From Nymphaea colorata (lineage: Eukaryota; Streptophyta; Magnoliopsida; Nymphaeales; Nymphaeaceae), in NCBI RefSeq assembly GCF_008831285.2, contig NW_022204507.1, positions 1,800,001 through 1,864,000 of the forward strand: a stretch of 64,000 nt of DNA, written 5' to 3'. How positions within the stretch are numbered: position 1 is the first letter of the stretch; every line of letters starts with the position of its first letter. Position numbers and translations under genes: made by a program. Of the stretch, positions 54,174 to 64,000 are shown one piece after another. Below the pieces are notes generated by a model that saw nothing but the letters and a program-made list of their open reading frames with translations, was not told the origin of the DNA and ran no database searches.

Positions 54174-57100
54174 TTTTCGCACCATTCATGTGCGAGAGAG
54201 CTAGGAGGTCGTGTGAAGCAACAAAAAATATGATCGATTCTGATTTAAAAGATTTTGAAAAAAAGGGATCCACCCATCGATATGATATCATACTGTTACT
54301 GCCACCTTTCATAGGGGTAATCGAGCCAATGTCTAACTTTTCTCAAATTGTACAAGTCATTTGATTGATTATCCTCGTATATGCTTTTGCAAGAATTGTA
54401 TTCGATTTTGAAGTTCAATTTGAACTTGATTGGAAGTTTGGAGTTTGCTTTTACCATCAAGATTTGAATTTTTTTGAAGATTTGAGTTGGAAATTGGTTG
54501 GAATTCTATTAAATTCCAGCAATTTTGATGATGTTGATTTGAATATGCATTATTTGTTCAATCCCAGAATTAGAAATTAGAAATTTGGGAATTTCGAAAA
54601 ATTTAAGGTTTAGATTCTAAACTGATTTGAAATTGATTTTTGAACTTCTTTTGAAGTTCAAATTAGAGGGAAAATGCCAATTTTCAAGTCTTATTATTGA
54701 AAAACTTGAATTTTGAAAAAATAGAATTCTCTTTTGAAAAATTTCGGGTTTTAAAACTTCAAATTTTCAAAATCATTTTGAGATTGGATTGAGTGTTTTC
54801 ATTTTGACATAAACGAAAGATCCAAAACTTTGGTTCAATATTACTTGGTCATGATAGCAACTTCAAATCTTGGTGATTAGTTAATTTAGGTACTTGTGTA
54901 GTGGGTGAATGCTTGTTTGGCATAAGCAAACTATATGTTTCATTCATGTTTCACTCCATCATCTCTCCATGCATAGATAATTTAATTTCATTCAAAGAGA
55001 AATTAACTATTTTGGGTGAATTAGAATGTTGGATGACTTCTAGATTCATTCTTGATATTTGGATCAAGAATGCACTCTAGCACATATTTTCGTGAGCTTG
55101 ATTTGATTTTGGCAATAAAAGCCTTTGAGATTTTGAAATCCTTGCTTCAAAATGGTTTTTAAAATTCTAAGACTTTTTGGTCCTTTCAAAAGTCGATGAT
55201 GATTTTGAAAACAAATCTAATTGGTTCGGCAAGCTTTTGCTTGCTGATTGGAGGTTCATTTCTGTTGAAATAACAATGGGATTTTTGTTGCAATTCAACT
55301 TGATTTCTGAAAATTTGGTTGACTTTAAAAGCATGTTTGAGGACTTTAAAGCATTTGGGAAGTTAGGAATCGTTCCTATGTGATTGGAAATTTGATTTAA
55401 ACTTTCTTTTAAGTTTGAAAACATAAATTTGAAATCTGAATTTTCAAATTTCATCAATTTGAACCTTTGAAAATAATTAAATCTCTTTCGGTATGTCAGT
55501 TTGGGCAATCTAACTCCTTTGGTAAATTGGATGAATTTTGGTAGCTAGAAACCCTCTTTAGGACGGCTGATTGAATTTTTGAATATATATATATATAGAT
55601 TCAACTTCTGTTTGGCAAGTTGACTTTTGAAATTATGGTGATTTCACAAAATTTTAGAAATGATAAGGGTTTAAAACAAGCACAATTTGATTGTTTTAGC
55701 CACGTACAAGTTGGACATTGCTCCTTCTTTGACCGAGTCTGATCTTTGGTGGACTGCATTGGGCATTTGCACTGGTGGTGAGCTGAGGGAGCTCAATTGG
55801 AAACGTCAGTTAAGGATTGATGCAAGTTGAGGAGCTGCGTACTGAAGGAGATTAATGCAGAAGCTGGTTGATGTGCCCTAAGGAAGTAACAGCAGGTAAG
55901 CTGCTTGGCTAATCAGATGCCTGTAGTAGGCTGAGGTGGGACGCAGTTGGATATGTTGGCTGGACTAGCTGTTGGCAAGAAGAGTTGCTGCTGGTGAAGG
56001 CGGATTGGAGGAGTGCTTGCTGATGATTGACGTCCATGAGTTCCATCCCTTGAGGTGAGTTGTAGGAGACATCCGAGGAGGACCCTGCTCTTGAGTTTCT
56101 GCAACGAGCTAAAGAAGATCTTAGCAAAGGGAAGCTGCTGATGAAGGTCCAAAAATCACCGGCCCCCTTCCTTGAATTGAAGTTCAAGATTTAAGGCAAG
56201 AGCATTGATTCTTCTGCTTGGGGCTCGTTGCCTTCAACTTAGGAACTAGGCAAGTAGCTGGTAGAGATTGATTAATCAATCTCCAACCAGAAAATTGAAA
56301 AACGGGTTGTAACCAGCTGGCCTGCGCCCACCTTAATCAATGATCCATTTTACAATGGATCTTATTTCCTTTTCTTTTCTTTTCTTTTTTCTTTTTTTTT
56401 TTTTTGCTTAGTTGCTGACTTCATTAAGTTAGCTCCTTAAATTTTTTGATTGAGATCTTAAACAAGACATGGAGAAAGAAGAGCACGCCCACTAAAGGCA
56501 GCTCGTCAATATGCACTTGAAAAAGATATCAGCCATGATTAGGCTGACTTCTTTTCAGATTTTGAAACATTTTCGATGGTTTTAAAGTAAAATAGGAAGA
56601 ATCAAGTGCTACACAGATGAGCTACTTTTGAATTTTCTTGATTCAAATTGTTTGCTTCTTCACTAGAATTAATTAAAATAATTCTATGGAAAAAGAGAGA
56701 GAGAGAGAGGAACATGTCTAATTAACTTCTCTCTCTTTAGCTTGACTTCACTTCTTAATGAAACCAAATTTTGAAAGAGAGAATTTAAATTCTGTCTAAT
56801 TGTTTTTCTTAGCTAGATTTTGAACCCTACTAAGGAGAATTCTAGTTTCCACTTTGAAAATGCTTAGATTAGATGACATTGCAAGAGAACTAAATTTTAT
56901 TTGAAATCTGAGTTTCATGAGATGGGCTAGGTGAGTCTAAATTTAGTCAAAGTTCATCATGACTTTGACTAGACTCCAATTTTAATGATTTTCATTCTAT
57001 AACATATATTTTATCTAATTCTAGTTTGAATCATGTTTTGGACAATCTTTATGGGGAGTGTGTACAAAATTTATTGAACGCTTTACTAAGTGCAAATCAA

Positions 57101-57612
57101 TTGCTCAGAAAATTAAATTTGTTTAACTTGTTTGAGTTGGATCTCATGATCACATACTTTGGATTGTCCAAATTTGACCCAAGATAACCTTGAATTAAGG
57201 TTTCTATGATTTGGAATTATCATATTCATTTTAGTCCATAATTCCTGTAATAGGGAAATTGACTAAGTTAAATTTTTACCTTAACTTGGATTAGGATTTT
57301 AAATCCAAGTTGAAATTGAATTTCGAACTTAGCTCCTTCGCTTTGGTTCAAATTGATTTTTTTACGGTTCTACTTTAGCTCAGATTGAAATTTAATTTGA
57401 AATTGTTTTTCAAAATTAATATGAGTTTTGATTTTACAACTCAAAGATTCTAAGTTGATTCAGAGTTGAGATTTCAATTGATTCCTAGACCTTGGTCTAT
57501 GATTTTACTGGGTAGGGTTCGAAGCACATTGCTTCAATCTTTGACTGAAAAGTTTTACAAATTTCAAAAAATTCCATTGATATTTATGTGGAAAATTTGG
57601 GGGTGTTAATAG
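54174..57612 (+). repeat. Plus-strand LTR of the long-LTR family
   Basis: It starts TTTTCGCACC and ends AAATTTGGGGGTGTTAATA, matching start and end of the solo LTR at 20964-25061. Shared internal points include GGGGTAATCGAGCC and CAATATTACTTGGTCA. It is 3.4 kb long, so some segments are missing. The five flanking bases (CCATT and GTGTC) do not match, so it is not a simple solo LTR insertion. It is opposite in orientation to the Tat element on its left. A pyrimidine-rich tract lies at 56367-56405. Confidence 0.7.
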
Positions 57613-57639
57613 TGTCATATTTACTTCAAGAGCTTATGA

Positions 57640-57848
57640 CATTCTAAATGCCTCCCACTCACACACCAATGAAAAAAACATGTTGAAATCAATCTTCATT
57701 TTGTACGAGATTGGATAGCCAAACAACAACTTTAAGGCAAGCATATCAGCTCAGACACCCAACTTGTTGATATTTTTACTAAAGCCCTACCCATTCATGA
57801 GTTCATTACTCTTCACAGCAAACTCAACATCCTTCGAGACCCGTAGAG
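57640..57848 (+). pseudogene. Copia A RNase H C-terminal end
   Basis: In broken frames: HVEINLHFV-like and RDWIAKQQL, then a stop, then traces matching the QLADLFTKALPIHEFITLHS ending (DIFTKALPIHEF readable one frame over), and SKLNILRDP-like. It ends at the CGTAGAG just before the purine tract TTTGAGGGGGGA (57849-57860). Confidence 0.65.
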
Positions 57849-57860
57849 TTTGAGGGGGGA

Positions 57861-58251
57861 TGTTAGAGAACATGATGAAGGCCACATGCAATGTGACAAT
57901 AATTAAGCTTATTACAATCACTAAGGTAATGATAAAATTAGAAGTGCTGATACTAGAGGAGCCAGCTCATGCAAAGATCGAGACCATCAAGGAGGTGATA
58001 AGAAAATCAAGTCTATTCATAATGATACTATCCAAGCTAGACCAAATCCATCAATATTGCATTGTAATTTGTTGCCTATAAAAGAGAGATATGTTAACAA
58101 AGATAAATATGGAAAAAAACAAAATTACATATGTTGAACCTCCTACTCATAGTGATTGAATAAGAGAGTGGAGAGAACTTTCTCATGGATGTAGGCATTT
58201 CTGTTGAACCAAATAATTGTCTATCTTTTTTTGGTGTGTGTTTTTCTCTTA
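57861..58251 (+). repeat. Copia A 3' LTR
   Basis: It starts TGTTAGAGAACATG after a purine tract and ends near TTTTTCTCTTA. It is about 9 bases longer than its partner, with several indels in the first 80 bases. Confidence 0.85.
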
Positions 58252-58985
58252 GTGAGAACCAGACTAACTTAGATGGAAGAAGAAACTTCTGATTATGCAT
58301 AATTAGTTGATTGTATGTTTATAAAAATAAGGTGTTAAGATTGAATGCATTAGGAGACTTTGCATCTGACTCAAAGCAACTGAAATTTGTTTCTTAAATA
58401 TTCATTTATCATTTCTGTGTTTAATTCTTGAACAACTAAATCACATTTATTTATTGAAGCCTTTTTCCTCATTTAGTCAATGTTACTAGTTGCTTGAAGT
58501 ATTACTTGATCCCTGGTCTTCCTTTCCAGTCTTGGCATGGTATGCTATCTAATCCCCAAATGTCTTTGATATGAAGATGAGTTTGATAAGGTGGTTGATG
58601 ATGCATGAAATGCATCATTTTATTGGACTTAAAAGCATAACTTCATCCTTGGAATTAGTGCTCAAAACTCATGTTAGATGGTTTTGTAAGTTTGGTAGCA
58701 GACCATGCAATGATGGAAACAACTCTAGACAAGCTACTTGAATTCATCTACTATATAAAGATTTTACAATAATCATTACACAATTCTTAATCTCGGTGGA
58801 GATTGCCAGACTCTACTGGTTACACACAAAGTATTTTCTTAACAAGATTTTACAATAGATAACAATAGAGGTAAATCTCCTTCCTTATGTTACTCTTGAA
58901 ATTGTGTGATAGGGATCCAATGATGGTTTCATACTCTCAGCACAACCCTCAACATGTGTGTGGTGTCAATGACACAAGGGTTGTT
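58252..58985. other. No gene recognised
   Basis: AT-rich. It could include the 3' end of the minus-strand copia remnant at 58990-59580, but no LTR could be matched. Confidence 0.35.
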
Positions 58986-59580
58986 TATAAACTATTCCAA
59001 CATGGATTTGCTTCAAGCCTTGGTTCACCTATCTGTAGCTTGCTCATTGGATTAGTTGAACTGAATACTTATATGTCTTTTGAATGAAGTGGAAGTCGAC
59101 TTTTACGTATTTAGTTCTCATAGGAAAAATTGGGTTTGTGGCTAAGTAATGCTCCCAAATTATCACACCATAATAAGTGGTTCTGCTTTGTGTGGAAACC
59201 AAACTTCTTATTAGTACATGCATCTAAAGAAGTTCAGCTGCAGCTTTGGCAACAGACTTATATTAAGCTTTGGTGCTTGATCGTCTTTTGCTTCCTGGAA
59301 TTCCATGATACCACATCATTTGCCAAAAATACTATGCACCCTCTGATTGATTTTATGTTGTCCATGTAGTCTACCCAATCAGTTACAAATTTTTGCAACA
59401 ATATGGATTTGATGATTGTTTAAATGATAAACCAAGCTCAAGATGTTTATGGGGTATCTAAAGATGCAATTCATGGCCTTCCAATGATCTTTTGTGATAC
59501 TGCATTTATTGATATACAATATTGACTGCATATGATATTACCGGTCGGTTGAGACAAACATATTGTTGGGCTCCAATAAC
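58985..59580 (-). pseudogene. Copia RNase H remnant, minus strand
   Basis: From high to low coordinates on the minus strand: VIGAQQYVCLNRPVISYAVN, GWVDYMDNIKSIRGCIVFLA, NDVVSWNSRKQKTIK, KSVAKAAAELL, LWCDNLGALLSH and PMRTKYVKVDFHFIQK. These match the copia RNase H signature (RPDISYAVN, SWSSKKQ, WCDN, RTKHIEIDFHFV) in order. Stops and frame changes are frequent. No RT is seen upstream, so it is a fragment. It is a different copy from copia A next door, since orientation is opposite. Confidence 0.7.
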
Positions 59581-60130
59581 ATGCCAGTATAAAGTCACAA
59601 CTTCAAAGGTCTTTCCTTCCTTCTACAGTTTCATGCACGAGCTCTTGCAAGTGTCACTTTCTTTAGTATTTTTCATATAGGTGTTGTAAGAAATTTATAT
59701 GGTGGGCCTATATATGTGTCCATAGTCATACATTACATGCTATCAGTGTAAATAGACCCAATTTAAGGTGATCTAATAAGTATGGATCTGTATCATCTCA
59801 TCTGGTATGGATTTATTTGTGTAGAAACTAGAGATGATCCATATCTGGTTTATGATTGGCAAAATCGTCACTTGAACCCTCAAAAGTTTATAAATAGGGT
59901 TGTCATCCCCATCATATCTGAAAGATCCATTGTGCCCTATTCTACATGTGCAATGGACATAAGTGTGCAAACTTTTGAATGTCTAACATAATCGATTCTT
60001 ATGTTTTTGAAATGTGTAACACATTTTCTTGTTTGTCATCAAGTGGCAAGTCCATCGATGTAGGCATTTCGTTGAATTTGATTTTGCTGTATTTTGATGT
60101 GGCTTCGATTTCTCTGTTTCTTTTGAGTTT
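59580..60130. other. No gene recognised
   Basis: AT-rich sequence with short frames only. Nothing supports a gene or a known repeat. Confidence 0.35.
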
Positions 60131-60862
60131 AGGATGTGTCAAGAGTGGCAGGCAGATTCTTTCACCAGCCGTAAGGTTGCGGGAGGAGACGCTGGTTTCC
60201 AGCGTTCTCTCACCCTCAATCTCTTGAGCTCTCTGCAGCGTTGTATCTATCTCGAACTCTCGCTGAGCATGCACCATCGGGTGCCTGCACGAGGGACGGT
60301 GGCGGAGAAAGGGACAATGCCCTCCCCGTCGAAAAGCGACAGAAAGGGAGGGCGGCTGGCCCTTCCGTTTTCCGTCGGTATGGCGGAGACGCAGAGGGGG
60401 ACTTCGTGCCCTCTTTGCTTGTACGCGACGGAGGGAGGGCTTCCGACAGCCTCTCTGCCGGTCGCGGTACCGTAACGGACTTGCTCGTCGCGCGGCGAAC
60501 AAGGAGGGCGGGATCCATCAGGGCCCCTCGCTTTTTCAGGTGGCAGAGAGGAGGAAGGGCCGTCGGGCCTTTCCCCTTCCCAGCGGCGGCGGCTGTTGCC
60601 GCCAACTACCGAGAGAGGAGAGGGACCGGTTATGTGTCCCTCGTTGCTGCTCAGGCGAGAGGGCGAGGGCCGACCGGCCCTCCTCGCCTGCGATTTCCGA
60701 CAGTAGAACGAGGGCCATCGGGCCCTCCCTGCTGCTGAAACAGGGTTAGCTAGTGGCCGCCCTCCTGGAGGCCACTGCCTGCCGCCGTCGCCGTGAAGAA
60801 GAGAGAGAGGAGGAAGGGTGCCCTCCCTCCGGCGACCGCCGTTTGACCGTTTCGGCAATTCG
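60130..60862. other. GC-rich island with many short palindromes
   Basis: About 730 bases with high GC and abundant CpG, sharply different from both flanks. Five or more short inverted repeats follow each other, for example AGGGCCGTCGGGCCTT near 60555, AGGGCCGACCGGCCCT near 60665 and AGGGCCATCGGGCCCT near 60711. The phrases GGGAGGGC, CCGTCGG and GAGGAAGGGC recur. Every frame is open for 60-200 codons, as expected when stops are rare in GC-rich DNA. No frame shows a domain, so none is annotated as a gene. Confidence 0.6.
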
Positions 60863-60919
60863 TGAGTCGTTTTAATTTTTCATTAAAAAAAATGTCTGTT
60901 AATGCCATGTACCCATTTG

Positions 60920-61811
60920 TTCGGGTGAACAACGAGCCGAGTAACTCCAACTCGGCTCGTAACTCAGCTCAAACTCGAATTCGAGTCAGCTTTTCTACTC
61001 AATGAGTTGAGAACGAGTTGTTGGTTTAGCTTGTTTATTTATTGAATCGAGTTCGAGTTTGTTTAAGCTCAATTAACACAACTTGGCTCGTTAGCTCGAG
61101 TTTCGGTCGATGTGTCACTTTCTTTTCTTTTTCACTTTCTCCTTCCATCAATACTGCGTCACTTTCCCATTTTTTTCTCTCTCTTTACTGGCTTTCTCTT
61201 TGGTTCTCATGAACTCCCACCACCACCAGCCACACCACCACCAGCCATCGATTCCCTATCCTTCAAAGGCTACTCCATAACGCTAAGGTACTCTCTCTCT
61301 CTCGTTTTGCCCAAGACTCTCCCTCTATTCTCCGGTTCTCTCTCTCCGATCTCACACTCTCCCTCTTTTTGCCTCCCTCTCCGATCCACATTCTCGATTG
61401 GGCAAAGGTTTTGCGCTGAAACCCTTGATTGGGCAAAGGCAAAGGTTTGGCCCAAGCGAGGGTTCACTCACTCCCTCACTTGGGCAGGTGAGGGTTCTAG
61501 AGACCCTCGCTTGGGCAGGTGAGGGCTCTAGAAAACCTTGCTTCAAACCCTTGTGTTGGGTGAGGGTTTCTCACTTGGTGGCCGAGGGCTTTTGAAACCC
61601 TTCTCATGGGTTTTCGGTGGGGAAGAAGCCGGTGACACCGGCAGTGGTTGAGCAAGGTGAAGCACAAAACAGAGAGACGAGTTTGTCGAGCCTTCGAGTC
61701 GAGCTCGAGCTCAACAAATTCTGTTGAGTCGAGCTGGAACTGCATCAGTCCAGTTATTTTCGAGCTCGAGCTGGGTGAGTTCAGTCTCAACTCGGCTCGT
61801 GTTCACCCCTA
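60920..61811. mobile_element. hAT-like non-autonomous element with GAGCCGAGT ends
   Basis: The left end reads TTCGGGTGAACAACGAGCCG. The right end, on the minus strand, reads TAGGGGTGAACACGAGCCGA. These are near-perfect terminal inverted repeats, followed on both sides by CTCGAGCTCG-like sequence. This is the style of widespread plant hAT MITEs. The interior (61110-61650) is unlike the ends: CT-rich sequence, then a 31-base direct repeat around CTTGGGCAGGTGAGGG near 61480-61535. No matching 8-base target duplication was found. Open frames inside are not recognisable. Confidence 0.6.
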
Positions 61812-62429
61812 GTTTATGCCCGTTAATTTTTTATGGTCATTATTCTTGTTGATGAAGTGCACTCTTTATTATACTTGAATCGTATAGGGTTCTAATGGTT
61901 CATGTTGAGCACGATTTGGTTATATATATATATATTTTCAATTATTTTGTATCTTTATTGTTGGATCTAGATCTAGATCTAGATCTATTTTTGTTTCATG
62001 TTTGTGTCATATCTAGATTTGGATCCTTATTGTTGAATTCACTTTATCACAACGAGAATTAGATCCATATAGATTGAATCTGGATATTTTATCTAGTTTT
62101 TGGGTCCATGTTATATTTGTCTCAGAAGCTTGATGTTTGAAATGTTTAGATCCATATTTATTTGGGCTCAGACATACGTACCAGATCCATTTAGTTAGGT
62201 TCACCTGATTGCGATCTGGATCCATTTGATTTTGGATTCAAGGTCATCATTTGTATCTATTTTGTCAAGATCCAGATTTGTAATTTGAACCATTAGGTTT
62301 GGATCTATTGTTTTGGATCTATTATTGTTATCTGGATCTATTTGGATCTGGTTTCATGATTTGGATCTATTTGGATTTAGATCCAAAGTCATTATTTGGA
62401 TCTATTTGGTTTTGGATCCAACATTCATA
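61812..62429. repeat. TTGGATCT-rich low-complexity region
   Basis: After a short AT stretch, GATCTA occurs four times in tandem near 61966-61988. The phrase TTTGGATCTATTTGGAT and variants then fill 62010-62425. A similar region lies at 34310-34700. It stops exactly where copia integrase homology begins at 62430. No gene is seen. Confidence 0.6.
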
Positions 62430-64000
62430 GACTATTATTCTCGTTATGGGTACTGATATTTAATTCATGAAAAGTCACAGTCATTAGACATATTCAAAGT
62501 TTTTAAGGCTGAAGTTGAAAACCAACTTGACAAAATGATTAAAGCAGTTAGATATAACCTTCGTGGTGAATACAATGGTAGATATGATAGATCAAGTGAA
62601 CAACATCTAGGACCATTTGTTCGGTTCCTAGAGGAATGTAGAATTGTCTCTCAGTGCACAATGCCCAGTAGTCCTCACATGAATGGTGTTATTGAGTGAC
62701 GAAATAAGACTCTTAAAAACATAGTAAGGAGTATAATTAGTCATTCCACTTTACTTGAATTCCTTTGTGGTGAAGCATTGAAAACTGCCGCTTATATATT
62801 GAATAGAATACTAACCAAAACAGCACATAAAACTCTTTACGAAATGTGGACTGGCAAGAAGCCTAGTATGAAACATTTTAGTATTTGAGGATGTCCAGCT
62901 GAGATTGGGTCATATAGGTCTAATGAAAGAAAATTATATGCCAAAACATCAGCACATAAAACCCTTTATGAAATATGGACTAGCAAAAAGCCTAGTATGA
63001 AACATTTTCATATTTGAGGATGTCGAGCTGAGGTTAGGTCATATAGGTCTAACAAAAGAAAATTAGACACCAGAACAGTTAGCTGCTACTTTGTTAAATC
63101 TTCTGAAAGATCCAGGAATTATAGACTTTTTGACCATATTCATAAGTCCTTTTTTGATACGGGAAATATTTGTTTCTTTGAGGATATAGAGCTTGGGCGA
63201 GGTGATAAGATTAGAGACCTTGTATTTGAGGAAAAATGAATTTTTATCCATATAGTTGCTATTGAGGATGACTATGTTCAATTGCGTGACATTGATCAAA
63301 GAACATATCTAGAGCACAGTATCATTTAGGATCTCCCTGCTAAAGAGGTATGTTATGGAGATCAAACTCAAGAAACTTAGGAACAAGTGTCTCTAAAAAG
63401 TTCTACTAGAGAGATGAGAAGTGCAATTCTAGATGATTATGTTGTATATTTCAAAGAACATATTAGTCTTGATGGAATGAAAGATGATCTTGTTAACTTC
63501 CGTGAGGTCATCAATTGTTTTAACTCTCAAAAGTATATCAATGTAACAAAAAGAGTTGAAGCCTATGAAAGACAATGATGTTTAGAATCTTGTCTCATTA
63601 CATGCACGTGTGAAACCCATTAAATGCAAATGGATATTTAAAACCAAATAGGATTTGAATGGTAATGTAGAAAGATATAAGGTTCATCTTGTTGCTAAAG
63701 GCTTCACTCAAAAGGAATGCATGGACTACAAGGAGACATTCTCCTTTAGTTTCTTTGAATGTATCTTTTAGAATAATCATGGCACTAGTAGCTCATTTTG
63801 ATTTGGAGCTACATCAGATGAATGTGAAGACAACATTTTTTAATGGAAAGATTGATGAAACAATATATATGGTGCAACCAGTTGCAGTACAGGCTGCAAA
63901 GGACATGGTTTGGAAATTAAAGAAATCCATATACGGTTTTGGGCATGCTTCCTGTCAATGGTATCATAAATTTCATGAAGTTATTATCTCACCTAACTTT
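62430..64000 (+). pseudogene. Copia D: integrase and RT fragment, running off the window
   Basis: Homology starts inside the integrase core: DYYSRYGY, stop, YLIHEKSQSLDIFKVFKAEV. It continues with SSPHMNGVIE, a stop, [11 protein letters not shown], then [34 protein letters not shown] and CYFVKSSERSRNYRLFDH. RT follows with KCKWIFKTK, DLNGNVERYKVHLVAKGFTQ, MNVKTTFFNGKIDETIYM and VWKLKKSIYGFGHASCQWYH up to the window edge. The style is that of TNT1-related copia elements. Many stops are present. A 129-base in-frame duplication occurs at 62821-63078. The abrupt start suggests truncation. Confidence 0.8.
62821..63078 (+). repeat. 129-bp in-frame tandem duplication in copia D integrase
   Basis: The unit beginning CAGCACATAAAA occurs at 62821 and again at 62950, each coding for [17 protein letters not shown] and on. 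The copies differ at roughly a dozen positions, and both carry the same TGA after the HF.I residues. So the stop predates the duplication. Confidence 0.9.

Larger units (their letters stand above)
40486..58251 (+). mobile_element. Copia A: old Ty1/copia element split by nested elements
   Basis: Its LTRs at 40486-40867 and 57861-58251 start with the same TGTTAGAGAAC and share long stretches such as GCTGATACTAGAGGAGCCAG. They are strongly diverged (roughly 15-20 percent by eye, plus indels). The 5' LTR is followed by a TGGTATCAAAGCTC primer site, the 3' LTR preceded by a purine tract. Gag to integrase start is readable at 40960-42640 and the end of RNase H at 57640-57848. The flanking bases ATGAA (40481-40485) and GTGAG (58252-58256) could be a target duplication altered by two transitions. 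The middle, including RT, is gone and replaced by Tat-like sequence. Confidence 0.8.

Noticed and set aside
60241-60858. Long overlapping open frames on both strands (up to 203 codons)
   Set aside because: All six frames are open together in a GC-rich, palindromic stretch. Composition is arginine-, glycine- and proline-rich as expected from the base content. No domain or start context is seen.

Overview
The window looks like nuclear DNA of a flowering plant. It is AT-rich and intron-scale. It is dominated by LTR retrotransposons of both plant superfamilies (Ty1/copia, and Ty3/gypsy of chromovirus and Tat-like type). It also carries plant-type MITEs, a nuclear copy of plastid ycf2, and one plant PLS-class pentatricopeptide repeat (PPR) gene. 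The species cannot be named from this sequence. The density and age spread of the nested elements suggest a large, repeat-rich genome.

Layout. 1-1.0 kb: unassigned GC-rich then AT-rich sequence with short tandem repeats. 1.0-11.1 kb: a 5'-truncated chromovirus-type Ty3/gypsy element, split by a complete Ty1/copia element (4959-10392) with matching 5-bp target duplications. 11.1-13.7 kb: broken exon-like pieces of an unidentified gene and a decayed copia gag. 13706-13952: a Tourist-like MITE. 15227-16810 (minus strand): the PPR gene, the only intact, convincing protein-coding gene. 17701-18162: a hAT-type MITE with an 8-bp target duplication. About 19.0-19.5 kb: the ycf2 plastid insert, then a large AC/AT microsatellite.

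20.5-35.4 kb: a decayed Tat-like Ty3/gypsy element on the plus strand, called element B here. It has long direct repeats (LTR-like), a surviving RNase H-integrase stretch, and about 2.5 kb of degenerate tandem repeats after integrase. Its left LTR is itself interrupted by a 4.1-kb solo LTR (20964-25061) with 5-bp target duplications. 35.5-40.4 kb: candidate exons of an unidentified minus-strand gene and a broken heavy-metal-associated (HIPP-like) gene.

40486-58251: an old copia element (copia A) whose two LTRs are 17 kb apart. Its middle is replaced by a minus-strand Tat element (gag through integrase, plus a truncated LTR) and by a plus-strand LTR of the same family as the 4.1-kb solo LTR. 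58.9-59.6 kb: a copia RNase H remnant on the minus strand. 60.1-60.9 kb: a GC-rich island full of short palindromes. 60.9-61.8 kb: a hAT-like element with terminal inverted repeats. 62430 to the end: another decayed copia element (copia D), which runs off the window.

The elements form at least two nests. The order of insertion can be read from the interruptions and from LTR divergence: the copia at 5-10 kb is much younger than copia A. Apart from the PPR gene, every coding trace carries stops or frameshifts. I found no convincing novel cellular system. The points most worth checking are the nest architecture, the GC-rich palindromic island, the unidentified exon series, and the repeat-built MITE.
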